A DNA stretch of 35,445 nt from Collinsella sp. (GCA_019419545.1 DXZT01000043.1:32530-67974), one strand, 5' to 3'. Counted from the stretch's first letter, positions 24,409 through 33,544 are shown. The notes: generated by a model not told the origin, from the letters alone. Made by a program: numbers and translations.

Positions 24409-27400
24409 ATGGCGAACACCCAGAACTATATTAACCACCTGCTGCAGAACACCGGCATCACGCCGGCATGCAGCGAAGAAGAGCGCTTGGCTGCCGAGGA
24501 TATCGCTCAGATCTTCCGCAACCACGGCTTTGATCCCGAGGTTCAGGAGTTCAATGCCCCGGCGCCCAGCAGGTTGGCATTTGCCGTTACCGGTATTCTT
24601 GCGTTTGCCGGCGCCCTGCTGATGGGCATCGGCGGCGGCATCGGCTTGGTCGGCACCTTGCTGGCCATTGTCGGCGCCGTTCTTTACGTGCTCGAGCGCA
24701 CGGGCCACCCCGTGGTTTCACGCCTGGGCAAGACGGGCGTGAGCCAAAATGTCATCGCCTACCACAGGGCCTCGGGCCCGCTCGCGTCTCCGCGCAACCG
24801 CCCGGTGGTCGTTGTCGCACACTACGACTCTCCCCGTGCTGAGCTGCTCGCCCGCGAGCCCTATGCTTCGTATCGTGCGCTCATCGCCAAGCTGTTGCCT
24901 GTTGCCACGGTTGCCCCTGCTGCCGTTGCCATCCTGCGCATCCTGCCGCTCCCCGGCGCGCTCAAGGTTCTGCTGTGGATTGTCGCGATCCTCGCTTCCC
25001 TCGTTGCACTTGCCAACGCGGCAAACATCATCTCTAACCGCTACATTCTTCCCTATACGTCCGGCGCGGTGTGCAACAAGTCTTCTGTCGCCGCTATGCT
25101 CGGTGTTATGGACAACGTTGCTCCTTTCCAGGGCGAAAACGAGTTTCCCGACGATGTTCCGTTCGATACCTATTTTGGGGAGCAGAAGCGTCGTGCCGAG
25201 GAAATGGCGCGCGCAGCGGCGGAGTATGCCGCGGCCCAGCAGCAAAACGACTACGGCAATACCATCGAGTATGAAGAGCCTACCTACGCCGAGGACGAGT
25301 TCGGTCAGCCGATTGCTCCCGACGCTCAGGCCGAGCCCGAACAGGGTGAGGCTTTCGACGAGCAGATCGAGGGCTTTGAGGGTGCGTCTGCCGACGAGAC
25401 GCTGATTGGCGCCATTGTGCCCGAGGATCAGAATCAGGCTGTCCAGGCCGAAGAGTTCAATGACGAGGTTCCCGCTGCCGAGCCGGCGGAGGAGCCTGTC
25501 GCGGCCGAGCCCGAGCCCAAGCTCTATCGCAATGCCGCCGGCAACATCCGCTTTGGTTCGGATGCCATCCGTGCGCTCGGAATGCTTCCCGAGTCCTGCA
25601 CGCTCGATTACGAGGAGGGCGAGGAGCCGACGTTTGAGCCCGAGCCTGCCCCCGTCGTGACCGTGGATGATGAGTCTGCCGCGGTTACCGCTGCCGTTGC
25701 CGAGTCCGAGGCGGTGTCCGCGATCGATCCCGCGGCAGGACTGGACATTTTGGCTCCCGCCGCGCCGGCGCAAGACGTTGCGGATGAGTCTGACGACGAT
25801 TACGTTGAACAGCCGAGGCGCGTGTCTTACGAGAGCGATACTGATTTCTCGGCCGAGATTCCCGCGGCAACGCCCCATGCCGATATTGCATCCGCGTTCT
25901 CTTCGATTGGCGCCAGCGCTTCCAACTTCTTTAAGGGCGCGCTTGCAAAGGGCAAGAAATTTGTCGACGATTTCGAAGAGAAGCGCGCTGCTGCACGCGA
26001 GGCTGCCGAGCAGGAAGCTATCGCTCAGCAGCAGGCAGCTGAGGCGGCACGTGAGCTCGCGGCGCAAGAGTTCGAGCAGAACGAGGCTATGCAGTCCGTG
26101 CCCGTCGACGCTGCCGAAGCTACGACGTCCTTTGAGTCCCAGCAACCGGCGTCCGCGGATGTTGTTGAGGCGACGACGTCTTTCGAGGCTCAGCAGCACG
26201 TCGATAGCACCATGTCGTTTGATGCCGCGCAGTTCGATTCCACGATAACGTTTGAAAAGCAAGGCACCGCGATTGCCGAGCCCCTTCCTGTTTCCGATGA
26301 GCAGGGCGACGCGGCAGACGATGACGAGCCTATTGATGCTGCCGAAATCCAAGATGCCGCCGAGGACGAGCCCGTCGAGGCCAACTGTGACGAAGAGCAA
26401 TACGCGGCAGCCGAGCAAGATGATTCGACCGAGGTCGAGCAGGAGGAAGTGCCTGCGGTTTCCGAGGCTCCCGAGACAGATGAGTCGAGGCCTTACTCCA
26501 CGCAGATTTTCACCATGCCGGCCCCGAGTGGTTCCGGTGCCACGGTTGCCGATGTTGCTCCCACCCAGGACGAAACGATCGATTCCCTTATGGCCCAGAT
26601 TTCCTCCCAGGCATCACCACGTCCGCAGATGAATGTTCCCGATCCGGCGTCGGCTCCGTCGCCTGCACCTTCCTCGTCTCCGCTAGCTTCGGTCCCCGAT
26701 CCGTCGCTGCCGTCGATGAAGCAGGCAAACGTTGCGTCTCGCACGTCGCTGTTCGACCTTCCCGACCCCTCCGCACAGGTCAACGACCCCTTTGCTACCG
26801 CTCAGGGTCCCGAACCCACATCGGCACCCGTTGCGCCTCCTAGGCCCGTTGCGTCGGGCGCACAGCCGATCGAGACCATTTCGGCTCCCGCCCCGGCGGC
26901 ACCCAAGTCTCGCAAGCGCGGCCTGGGCGGCCTGTTCGGTCGTAAAAAGAAAAACGAACAGGACAGCATGAGTGACTGGCTGGGCGTCGAAGACGATTAC
27001 GATGCCAAGAAGTCCGGTCGCGGCATCGGTTCGTGGGATAATTTCGAGGACGATAACGATGGCTGGAAGGGCGGCGCTACGTCTTCCGACGGCGCTTCTT
27101 CCGAAGATATGCTCTCGGCTGTCGCCTCTATGGGCGACGATGAGCTGCTCGGTCACGATATCTGGTTTGTGGCAACGGGCGCCTCGGATTGTGATGGCGC
27201 CGGTATGAAGGCCTTCTTGGCTTCGCATCGCGATAAGCTCCGCGGCGTCTTCTTCATCAATCTTGAATCCGTCGGCGCCGGTAGGCTTTCGGTGGTGACG
27301 GTTGAGGGCGAACAGCAGCTGCTCAAGGGCGATCGCCGCATCATGAACCTGGTCAGCAAGGTGTGCAAGTCGTTCCATGTCGATTGTGGCGCGCTCGAGA

Positions 27401-27585
27401 TGCCCTATGCCAAGACCGATGCCTACGCCGCCCTCGAGGCGAGCCGCCGAGCCCTCACCATCGCCGGCGTGGACGGCACGCGTCTGGCTTGCGCTCGTAC
27501 CGAGGACGACCTGCCCCACAATGTCAACCCGACGAACATTGCCACGGTATCCGAGGTCGTGACCGAGGTTATCCGCCGTTCGTAG
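24409..27585 (+). CDS. membrane M28-like (probably inactive) peptidase with giant insert
   Basis: 1058 aa from the ATG at 24409; the frame is open further up, but GGAG precedes this ATG and the upstream part has no family look. Residues 1-235 and about 910-1058 together resemble an M28 aminopeptidase fold. The first ligand motif AHYD (His138, Asp140) is present. The second site reads VCNKSS where families have an Asp, and the usual Glu-Glu pair reads ATGASD (to 927), so the metal centre looks broken. Hydrophobic segments lie at about 56-94, 160-180 and 184-206. Residues about 240-910 are acidic, Ala/Pro-rich and largely disordered, with repeats ATTSFE/STMSFD, an amphipathic helix (FFKGALAKGKKFVDDFEEKR) and a basic patch (KSRKRGLGGLFGRKKK). 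Function unknown. Confidence 0.8.
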   Translation: MANTQNYINHLLQNTGITPACSEEERLAAEDIAQIFRNHGFDPEVQEFNAPAPSRLAFAVTGILAFAGALLMGIGGGIGLVGTLLAIVGAVLYVLERTGHPVVSRLGKTGVSQNVIAYHRASGPLASPRNRPVVVVAHYDSPRAELLAREPYASYRALIAKLLPVATVAPAAVAILRILPLPGALKVLLWIVAILASLVALANAANIISNRYILPYTSGAVCNKSSVAAMLGVMDNVAPFQGENEFPDDVPFDTYFGEQKRRAEEMARAAAEYAAAQQQNDYGNTIEYEEPTYAEDEFGQPIAPDAQAEPEQGEAFDEQIEGFEGASADETLIGAIVPEDQNQAVQAEEFNDEVPAAEPAEEPVAAEPEPKLYRNAAGNIRFGSDAIRALGMLPESCTLDYEEGEEPTFEPEPAPVVTVDDESAAVTAAVAESEAVSAIDPAAGLDILAPAAPAQDVADESDDDYVEQPRRVSYESDTDFSAEIPAATPHADIASAFSSIGASASNFFKGALAKGKKFVDDFEEKRAAAREAAEQEAIAQQQAAEAARELAAQEFEQNEAMQSVPVDAAEATTSFESQQPASADVVEATTSFEAQQHVDSTMSFDAAQFDSTITFEKQGTAIAEPLPVSDEQGDAADDDEPIDAAEIQDAAEDEPVEANCDEEQYAAAEQDDSTEVEQEEVPAVSEAPETDESRPYSTQIFTMPAPSGSGATVADVAPTQDETIDSLMAQISSQASPRPQMNVPDPASAPSPAPSSSPLASVPDPSLPSMKQANVASRTSLFDLPDPSAQVNDPFATAQGPEPTSAPVAPPRPVASGAQPIETISAPAPAAPKSRKRGLGGLFGRKKKNEQDSMSDWLGVEDDYDAKKSGRGIGSWDNFEDDNDGWKGGATSSDGASSEDMLSAVASMGDDELLGHDIWFVATGASDCDGAGMKAFLASHRDKLRGVFFINLESVGAGRLSVVTVEGEQQLLKGDRRIMNLVSKVCKSFHVDCGALEMPYAKTDAYAALEASRRALTIAGVDGTRLACARTEDDLPHNVNPTNIATVSEVVTEVIRRS

Positions 27586-27606
27586 ACGGAGCTCTAAGGA
27601 GTCAAC

Positions 27607-27825
27607 GTGTTTTCGTATATTAAGCGCCATTGGCCTGTCTACGTGATTTTGACCTTGATTGCCATTGCGTTAGGGTTTGGAGCTGCCTACATCGTGGGCG
27701 CGAAGGGCTCGACCCCCGCCTCCGCAATCAGCGAAGAGGTGGAGCAAGAACAGAGCACGGGTGCCGATGGGATTCCTGAGTCCGAGCAAGCAATCGTTGA
27801 TGGTGGATCTTCGTCTGCAGAGTAG
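27607..27825 (+). CDS. small single-helix membrane protein
   Basis: 72 aa, GTG start with AAGGAG upstream. A basic N-terminus (FSYIKRHW) is followed by one transmembrane segment (residues about 10-31) and an acidic Ser/Glu-rich tail. It lies 21 bases after the M28-like gene and before the terminator, so it is co-transcribed with it. No family recognised; it might be a partner of the larger membrane protein. Confidence 0.7.
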   Translation: MFSYIKRHWPVYVILTLIAIALGFGAAYIVGAKGSTPASAISEEVEQEQSTGADGIPESEQAIVDGGSSSAE

Positions 27826-27847
27826 ATGCGGCGATTTAAATGATTGA

Positions 27848-27884
27848 AAGCGGGCGAGCCGGGGGACTGGCTCGCCCGCTTTTT
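27848..27884. terminator. shared terminator
   Basis: A 13-bp perfect stem (27848-27860 with 27869-27881) and a T run on the plus strand. It also sits just after the adhesin stop on the other strand, where the exit is CTTTC, so it probably serves both converging units. Confidence 0.9.
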
Positions 27885-27891
27885 CATCGCG

Positions 27892-30800
27892 CTAGCGCTT
27901 CTTTGGGATTGACCTAAGGCGAGCGAACCATAGGGCTGCGGCACCCGAGGTCAGGAGCGCGGTGATGCAAGCGGCGATGGGAGCTGATCCTGTTGCCGGT
28001 AGGTCCTGCGGTAGGGTACAGCGTTGAATGACACTGTCCTCGTCATGTGACTCAAGTTTATCGCCGCCGCCGTTGCGGCAAAGATCGACGCGTGCGCTGT
28101 TGGTGAGTGCAGTTTGGGGTGTGTAAGCCGACGTTGCCTGCATGTGCACGACTACGCCCCGAGCATCTGTGCCAAGGATTGCTTTGGCATCGTCAAGGTC
28201 GTCGTGCTCATCTTTGAGATCATCGCGGGTCCAAGAATCCGTATCGCTTCGAGTCGTAAAGTCGGCGGCTACCGCACCGTATTCAATGCGAATGCCCGTC
28301 ACGACGGTATTGGATGCAAGGTCGAGTTCTTTCGCCTCGAGTGTGGCGGATTCCGTGGTCGAGACATCCGCCTTCCAGAGGTGCCAGCCGTCGTAATCGA
28401 CGAGGCGGCAATCTTCACCCAGACTCTCTTTTACTTCGTCGGACTCAAGCCAAGGATTATCGTGCCCATCGTCAAGCGTCGCGTTTGCCGGCTCATCGAC
28501 GTCTGTCGAGTCCAACGGCGTCGTGCGATACCACACGTTGCACAGACCGTTGAGGTCGCCGATGGCGACGGGGGTTTCGATTGAGACGAATCTCGCCGTG
28601 CCGTCTTTGGCGCACTCAAGATCATCGGTAATCGTAAACTCATCAACCCAAGTAGCGGAATCGTTTCGAGCATCGATGGTATAGGAGAAAAGCCCATCCG
28701 TATTGGTTTGCATCGCGGCGCGGTTTTTTCCATCGCCGTTAGCCAACAGACCCTTCCCGATAGGTTGGACAAGTTCCTGACGCTTGTCGACCTGTCCTTT
28801 GATTTCGATGGGCACATCCTTCATCGCGACGGATTGGACTTCTCCCGTATCCTTTATTTCAAACGTTATCTCCTCGGCAAGGTCATAGGTCCGCGGAGAC
28901 ATCGTTTCGCGCAACGAGTAGGTGCCGGGTGCAAGATGTTCGATGCGGTGCGGCTTGTCGGATGAGGTCCAGGAGTCTATTTCGGTTTTATCGGGACCAT
29001 ATAAGGTGAGCTGTGCGCCTTTCACTTCCTGCTCTCCGCTTGCATCGACCTTGGAGATATCAACCTTGGTGTAATCGTCGGATACGTTAAGCCGTGCTTC
29101 CACAACGGGTGTTTTCTGGTCGGCATAGGTAAGGTCGACGATATGGTGCGTCCGGTCGAGTAAGAAGCCGGTCGGCGCTTGAGTCTCGACAACCTCGTAG
29201 CGTGCGGTGCCAGATCCCAGCGGGAGGTCGTCCGCGCGTGCTTCTCCAGTTTCATCCGTCGTGACGGTAGCGACAGTCTCACCGTCGAGCGCGGCAATGC
29301 TACCGTCGGGGCGCACGATATCACCTGAGGCACGGATCTCAAAGGTGGCGCCCGCGAGGCTGCTGCCGTCTACGGCATCGGTTTTAACGATCCTGATGTT
29401 TCCGGTCGCGGCGTGGTTATAATACGAGACGATTGCAACGGGCGTTAGGTTTATATCGGCGGGTATGTTTACCTCGATCTCTCCGCCGACAAGATAGGGC
29501 TCTTTGGCCGAGGTTTCGCGTACATAATAGGTGCCCGGCATGAGCGATTCGGGCAGTGTGACGGTGCCGGTCGCGTCAGTCGTAAAGGTGTCCATTACGT
29601 TATATGCTGGATACCAGCATGTTTGTGAGACAGGTTTGTGATTGCTGTCGAGGAGTTGGAAGGTGAATCCGGCTAGGGGAACAGAGGCGCCTGTTTGGGC
29701 ATCGCGTTTTACAATCTGGAGATGCGTCGACAGGGCGTGGTTGTCCACGATATATTGAAGCTCGGCGCCGTCGGAAATCTGATTGGCCTCGACGGTCCAT
29801 TCCCCCGCACGTTTAAAACCCTCGGGGACGGTTTCCGGAACCTCACGAACCGTGTAGCCGGCGCGGTCGTATGGGACGGCTCCGTGGACACCGGCTGGTC
29901 GCTTGCCTGTGCCGAACCATGCTTCGGGCTGGTCTTTGGTGGAGGCAAAGCCATAGATGTTTGTAGTCAGTGTGCCAACAACCTGCTGAGAGCTGTTACT
30001 GACAACCTCAAAGACAACATCTCCTGCCGGCTGCTCCAGGCCGGATTGATCGCTATTGCCGTAGTCCTTGAATTTGGAAATCTCAAGGTCAAACGCAATG
30101 GGGATATTGGAAACGCGAGATTCGATCTCGACCACGCCTGAATCGCCGAGTTGGTCGGCTCCAACGGTGTAAGACCAACTGTCACCGGAGGGCAAATAGC
30201 CCTCGGGCGCCTTCGATTCATAGATGGTAAAGGTTCCCAGGGGGACATCGGTGAGGGTAGCTCGACCGCTTTCATCGGTCCTGAGAGTTTGTGTCCATCC
30301 AGGGGTTGATTGCGATACGCACACGAATTCTGCTCCTGCGAGCGAAGCTCCAACTTGGGGGCCTGCATTCGTTGCGGCGTCGAGCTTTACAATGCGCAAG
30401 GTAATGGTGCCGGGTTGTTCATCAATGGTGACGTATCCGCCGTTATTCGTCGTGGTAAAGGCAATGCGATCGTGCAGGGAGATATAACCAGCTGGCGCTG
30501 TTGTCTCAACTAGGTAGTATGCCGTGTTGGGTAGGAGTGTTGCCTGCGCTCGACCGTTGCTGTCCATCTGGACGGTGCCGACACGCGCGGCGCTGGCGCT
30601 CTCAAAAACATCGAATGTTGCCCCGTCAAACTGATAAGTATTGTTTCCGCTGGTAATGGCAGCGTTTGCAGACTGCTTTTGGAAGGAAACAGAGACCGCC
30701 GGCAGTACATAGAGCATGTCTTGACGTTTGCTGCCGCCCGATACGGTTCCTACATAGCGCCGCGCGCGGTGCGGAGCGGCTTTGATGCTTCCTGATTTTG

Positions 30801-31323
30801 CGCTGTCGTGGAGCCACCGCGCAGCCGCCACGACTTCATTGTCGGCGGTAAAGTGCCCGCTCTTGGTTTTGCCCTGAGCGGTCGTGTAGGAGTAGGTGCC
30901 GTCGACATGGGTAGTGCCGTTGAGCATCCATACGGCAAGCTGGGTGGCGGCGCGGGCGCGATCGGGTGAAAGATGGTAACCGCCAAACGACGTGGCGGTA
31001 GGATATCCGTGACAAACGATTGCCGCGAACTCGTCGTCGAGCCACACCCAGCCTTGATCAAAGTTGAGCCATGGGCCGCCCGGCTTGGTGGGGCCGGGGC
31101 GCTCCTGGTTCATGCAGTAGGCAATCGAGGCGTCTTGAGCTTCATACTTGCCGATGAAGAAGGGCCCACAATCATCGCTAATAGTGCGGAAGCCGAGCTG
31201 GTCGTAGCCATCGACGGCAAATGCGGCTCCCGGTGCCAGACAGCCGAAAAGCAGGAAGAGGAGCAGGAGCAGCGGACCTGTTGCGATTGCGCTGTGGACA
31301 GAGTGCGTGGGTGCGTTGGACAT
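27892..31323 (-). CDS. LPxTG-anchored thioester-domain adhesin with SpaA-like repeats
   Basis: 1143 aa surface protein. The signal peptide ends near residue 36 (GAAFA). An N-terminal thioester domain shows the YC motif (Cys70 in AYCMNQ) and TQLAVW with Gln128, the pair that forms an internal thioester able to bond covalently to host proteins. Then come several prealbumin-like SpaA/Cna-B repeats of the type LRIVKLDAAT...GATFE...YYVRET, typical of isopeptide-bonded pilins. A non-repeat domain follows (about 870-1090), then the sorting signal LPATG, a hydrophobic segment and RSIPKKR. A sortase must act on it, but none is in the window. AAGGAG precedes the ATG. Likely role: attachment in the gut. 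Confidence 0.92.
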   Translation of the reverse strand: MSNAPTHSVHSAIATGPLLLLLFLLFGCLAPGAAFAVDGYDQLGFRTISDDCGPFFIGKYEAQDASIAYCMNQERPGPTKPGGPWLNFDQGWVWLDDEFAAIVCHGYPTATSFGGYHLSPDRARAATQLAVWMLNGTTHVDGTYSYTTAQGKTKSGHFTADNEVVAAARWLHDSAKSGSIKAAPHRARRYVGTVSGGSKRQDMLYVLPAVSVSFQKQSANAAITSGNNTYQFDGATFDVFESASAARVGTVQMDSNGRAQATLLPNTAYYLVETTAPAGYISLHDRIAFTTTNNGGYVTIDEQPGTITLRIVKLDAATNAGPQVGASLAGAEFVCVSQSTPGWTQTLRTDESGRATLTDVPLGTFTIYESKAPEGYLPSGDSWSYTVGADQLGDSGVVEIESRVSNIPIAFDLEISKFKDYGNSDQSGLEQPAGDVVFEVVSNSSQQVVGTLTTNIYGFASTKDQPEAWFGTGKRPAGVHGAVPYDRAGYTVREVPETVPEGFKRAGEWTVEANQISDGAELQYIVDNHALSTHLQIVKRDAQTGASVPLAGFTFQLLDSNHKPVSQTCWYPAYNVMDTFTTDATGTVTLPESLMPGTYYVRETSAKEPYLVGGEIEVNIPADINLTPVAIVSYYNHAATGNIRIVKTDAVDGSSLAGATFEIRASGDIVRPDGSIAALDGETVATVTTDETGEARADDLPLGSGTARYEVVETQAPTGFLLDRTHHIVDLTYADQKTPVVEARLNVSDDYTKVDISKVDASGEQEVKGAQLTLYGPDKTEIDSWTSSDKPHRIEHLAPGTYSLRETMSPRTYDLAEEITFEIKDTGEVQSVAMKDVPIEIKGQVDKRQELVQPIGKGLLANGDGKNRAAMQTNTDGLFSYTIDARNDSATWVDEFTITDDLECAKDGTARFVSIETPVAIGDLNGLCNVWYRTTPLDSTDVDEPANATLDDGHDNPWLESDEVKESLGEDCRLVDYDGWHLWKADVSTTESATLEAKELDLASNTVVTGIRIEYGAVAADFTTRSDTDSWTRDDLKDEHDDLDDAKAILGTDARGVVVHMQATSAYTPQTALTNSARVDLCRNGGGDKLESHDEDSVIQRCTLPQDLPATGSAPIAACITALLTSGAAALWFARLRSIPKKR

Positions 31324-31577
31324 GGCTGCTCCTTATCCCTCGTGCGCCGCATGGGGAGGTTGCGACGCGTAGGATGAGGCTACCCCCGAGGTTCATGCGG
31401 GTAAGTACCGGAGCCTGACCAAAAGCTTGCCCAATTCCTGACAAATTGAGCTCAAATACAACAATCAGGCAAAAGCGCAGGTAGAAGATAAGGAGAACAG
31501 GAGGCCAAAGGTCCTCGTCTCCACAATTGATGCGATTTTCAAACGAATCTCCACAGCTAAAACAAGCATCGCCACCC
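31324..31577. other. spacer upstream of the adhesin gene
   Basis: About 250 bases with no gene. An imperfect stem lies at 31376-31415 (AGGCT with AGCCT, plus CCCCG with CGGG-type pairing inside), which would be in the adhesin mRNA leader. A short palindrome TTGAGCTCAA is at 31446-31455. I see no riboswitch consensus and no confident leftward promoter. Confidence 0.4.
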
Positions 31578-31607
31578 TTGTATCGAACAAGACAACCGCG
31601 TTATACT
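31578..31607 (+). promoter_or_regulatory. promoter of tRNA-Gly
   Basis: TTGTAT (31578-31583), 18 bases, TATACT (31602-31607), 13 bases before the tRNA 5' end. Confidence 0.6.
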
Positions 31608-31620
31608 AGCCAACACACAA

Positions 31621-31695
31621 GCGGGCATCGCCAAGTGGTAAGGCATCAGCTTCCCAAGCTGACACTCGCGGGTTCGAGTCCCGTTGCCCGCTCCA
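31621..31695 (+). tRNA. tRNA-Gly (CCC)
   Basis: Acceptor GCGGGCA pairs with TGCCCGC, anticodon loop TTCCCAA (CCC), T arm GCGGGTTCGAGTCCCGT, discriminator T and encoded CCA. Its last 17-18 bases (GTCCCGTTGCCCGCTCCA) recur twice downstream. Confidence 0.96.
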
Positions 31696-31703
31696 GAAAA
31701 AGT

Positions 31704-31738
31704 AAAAGCACGACACCGTTCCGGTGCCGTGCTTTTTT
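31704..31738 (+). terminator. terminator of tRNA-Gly
   Basis: 15-bp stem with one mismatch (31704-31718 with 31722-31736), a 3-base loop and six T. Confidence 0.9.
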
Positions 31739-31834
31739 CAATAAAGCGCCGGGACTCGAACCCGCCAGGGTGCGAGCGTAAAACAAACGCGAAGCGTTTG
31801 TAGCGAGCAGGCGAAGGCGCCGGCAGGCGTCTGA

Positions 31835-31886
31835 AGCCGGTGCGGATTTGCGAAGCAAATACGCGGACGTCCCGTTGCCCGCTCCA
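31835..31886 (+). repeat. 52-bp repeat ending in tRNA-Gly 3' sequence, copy 1
   Basis: Contains the hairpin ATTTGC-GAA-GCAAAT and ends with GTCCCGTTGCCCGCTCCA, identical to the 3' end of the neighbouring tRNA-Gly including CCA. It matches copy 2 at 50 of 52 positions. Resembles an att remnant. Confidence 0.8.
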
Positions 31887-31965
31887 TCGAGCGCGGGAGA
31901 CTTTGGGGCGGCCAATTCAACAAAGTCTTCCCCATCGTCTCCGTGAATCCGAGGAGATCGACCGC

Positions 31966-32017
31966 AGCCGGTGCGGATTTGCGAAGCAAATGCGCAGACG
32001 TCCCGTTGCCCGCTCCA
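31966..32017 (+). repeat. 52-bp repeat ending in tRNA-Gly 3' sequence, copy 2
   Basis: Second copy, 131 bp after copy 1, with two substitutions. The DNA between the copies has no gene and no integrase. Confidence 0.8.
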
Positions 32018-32069
32018 ATTCCAAAATGTTAGGTTAATGCCTGCTGCCCATACTTGCACCTGCGCACGG

Positions 32070-32075
32070 TACAAT
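32070..32075 (+). promoter_or_regulatory. possible -10 element of purB
   Basis: TACAAT, 44 bases before the purB ATG. No good -35 at the usual distance. Confidence 0.35.
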
Positions 32076-32119
32076 GGTTGGGTTACGACCAACGTGCCAA
32101 TAACCAAAAAGGAGCCGCT

Positions 32120-33466
32120 ATGATCGATCGCTATACCCGCCCGGAGATGGGACACATCTTCTCCCTCGAGAACAAGTACGCCATTTGGCAGGAGATCGAG
32201 GTCCTGGCCTGCGAGGCCCAGGCGGAGCTCGGCAAGATCGGCATTTCTAAAGACGAAGCCCAGTGGATTCGCGACCATGCCAACTTTGAGAAGGCAAAGG
32301 TCGACGAGATCGAGGAGGTCACGCGCCACGACGTCATCGCCTTCCTGACCAACATGAAGGAGTACATCGACGCCGATGTTCCCGAGGGCGACCCCAAGCC
32401 CAGCCGCTGGGTTCACTATGGCATGACCAGCTCCGATCTGGGCGACACGGCTCTGTGCTACCAGCTCACCCAGGCCTGCGACCTGATCATCGAGGACGTC
32501 AAGAAGCTCGGCGAGATTTGCAAGCGTCGCGCCTTTGAGGAGCGCAACACGCTCTGTGCCGGCCGCACTCATGGCATCCACGCCGAGCCGATGACCTTCG
32601 GCATGAAGTTCGGCTCTTGGGCCTGGGAACTCAAGCGCGATCTGGATCGCCTTGAGGACGCCCGCAAGAATGTTGCCTTCGGTGCCATCTCGGGTGCTGT
32701 CGGCACGTACAGCTCCATCGAGCCGTTTGTCGAGGAGTATGTCTGCGAGCACCTGGGCCTGGTTCATGACCCGCTGTCCACGCAAGTTATCAGCCGCGAC
32801 CATCACGCCTATCTCGCCGGCGTTCTTGCCACCACCGCGGCCACCTGTGAGCGCATCGCTACCGAGGTTCGCAATCTGCAGAAGACTGATACCCTCGAGG
32901 CCGAGGAGCCGTTCCGCAAGGGTCAAAAGGGCAGCTCCGCCATGCCGCACAAGCGCAACCCGATCACCATGGAGAAGGTCTGCGGTCTGTCGCGCGTCGT
33001 GAAGTCCAACGCTCAGGTTGCCTTCGATAACGTCGCCCTGTGGCACGAGCGTGACATTTCGCACTCCTCTGCCGAGCGCGTCGCCCAGGCCGACAGCTTC
33101 ATCGCGCTCGACCACATGTTCCAGTGCCTCATCCGCGTTATCGACGGCCTGCAGCTGTACCCTGCCCGCATGATGGCCAACCTCAACAAGACCCGTGGTC
33201 TCATCTTCTCCTCCAAGGTTCTGCTGGCCCTCGTCGATACGGGCATCACCCGCGAGGACGCGTACGCCATTGTGCAGGAGAACGCCATGGCAACCTGGCA
33301 TGAGGTACAGGATTGTGTCTCCGGCCCCACCTTTAAGGAACGTCTCGAGGCCGACCCGCGCTGCACCGTCAGTCAGGAGAAGCTCGACGAGATCTTTGAT
33401 CCGTGGGACTTCCTCACCCGTATCGACACGGTCTTTGATCGTCTGGAGCAGCTGAGCTTCGAGTAG
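32120..33466 (+). CDS. purB: adenylosuccinate lyase
   Basis: 448 aa enzyme of the fumarase/aspartase superfamily that acts twice in purine synthesis, splitting SAICAR and adenylosuccinate with release of fumarate. The signature loop GSSAMPHKRNP is intact (about residue 272). The catalytic-His region GRTHGIHAEP and the substrate motif TSSDLGDTA are present. The frame extends 22 codons upstream, but AAAGGAG precedes the ATG at 32120 and MIDRYTRPEM is the family start. It is a single-gene unit with its own terminator. Confidence 0.97.
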   Translation: MIDRYTRPEMGHIFSLENKYAIWQEIEVLACEAQAELGKIGISKDEAQWIRDHANFEKAKVDEIEEVTRHDVIAFLTNMKEYIDADVPEGDPKPSRWVHYGMTSSDLGDTALCYQLTQACDLIIEDVKKLGEICKRRAFEERNTLCAGRTHGIHAEPMTFGMKFGSWAWELKRDLDRLEDARKNVAFGAISGAVGTYSSIEPFVEEYVCEHLGLVHDPLSTQVISRDHHAYLAGVLATTAATCERIATEVRNLQKTDTLEAEEPFRKGQKGSSAMPHKRNPITMEKVCGLSRVVKSNAQVAFDNVALWHERDISHSSAERVAQADSFIALDHMFQCLIRVIDGLQLYPARMMANLNKTRGLIFSSKVLLALVDTGITREDAYAIVQENAMATWHEVQDCVSGPTFKERLEADPRCTVSQEKLDEIFDPWDFLTRIDTVFDRLEQLSFE

Positions 33467-33508
33467 GCTGGCTTTATTCGACCGCTTGCGGATACATTTC
33501 AACCATTG

Positions 33509-33542
33509 GCGCCTTGCCCGTCTTGGGCGAGGCGCTTTTTTT
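33509..33542 (+). terminator. purB terminator
   Basis: 11-bp stem with one G-U pair (33509-33519 with 33525-33535), a 5-base loop and seven T. Confidence 0.92.
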
Positions 33543-33544
33543 CG

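Larger units (their letters stand above)
31739..32069. other. gene-free stretch with tRNA-derived repeats
   Basis: No gene is supported here. It holds a T-arm-like piece on the minus strand (GGGTTCGAGTCCC, 31751-31763 region), a hairpin of the type ACAAACGC-GAA-GCGTTTGT (31782-31800), and the two 52-bp repeats listed separately. The layout suggests scars of integration or duplication at the tRNA-Gly gene. Confidence 0.5.

Noticed and set aside
24718..26418. 566-codon frame opposite the M28-like gene
   Set aside because: Leu/Arg/Gly-rich antisense shadow of the acidic insert.
31324..31420. Possible c-di-GMP (GEMM) riboswitch before the adhesin
   Set aside because: Short words such as GGTAGCC are present, but the conserved core order and the tetraloop receptor are not.
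31835..32017. CRISPR array
   Set aside because: Only two repeats of 52 bp with a single 79-bp interval, and the repeats end in tRNA sequence; no cas genes.
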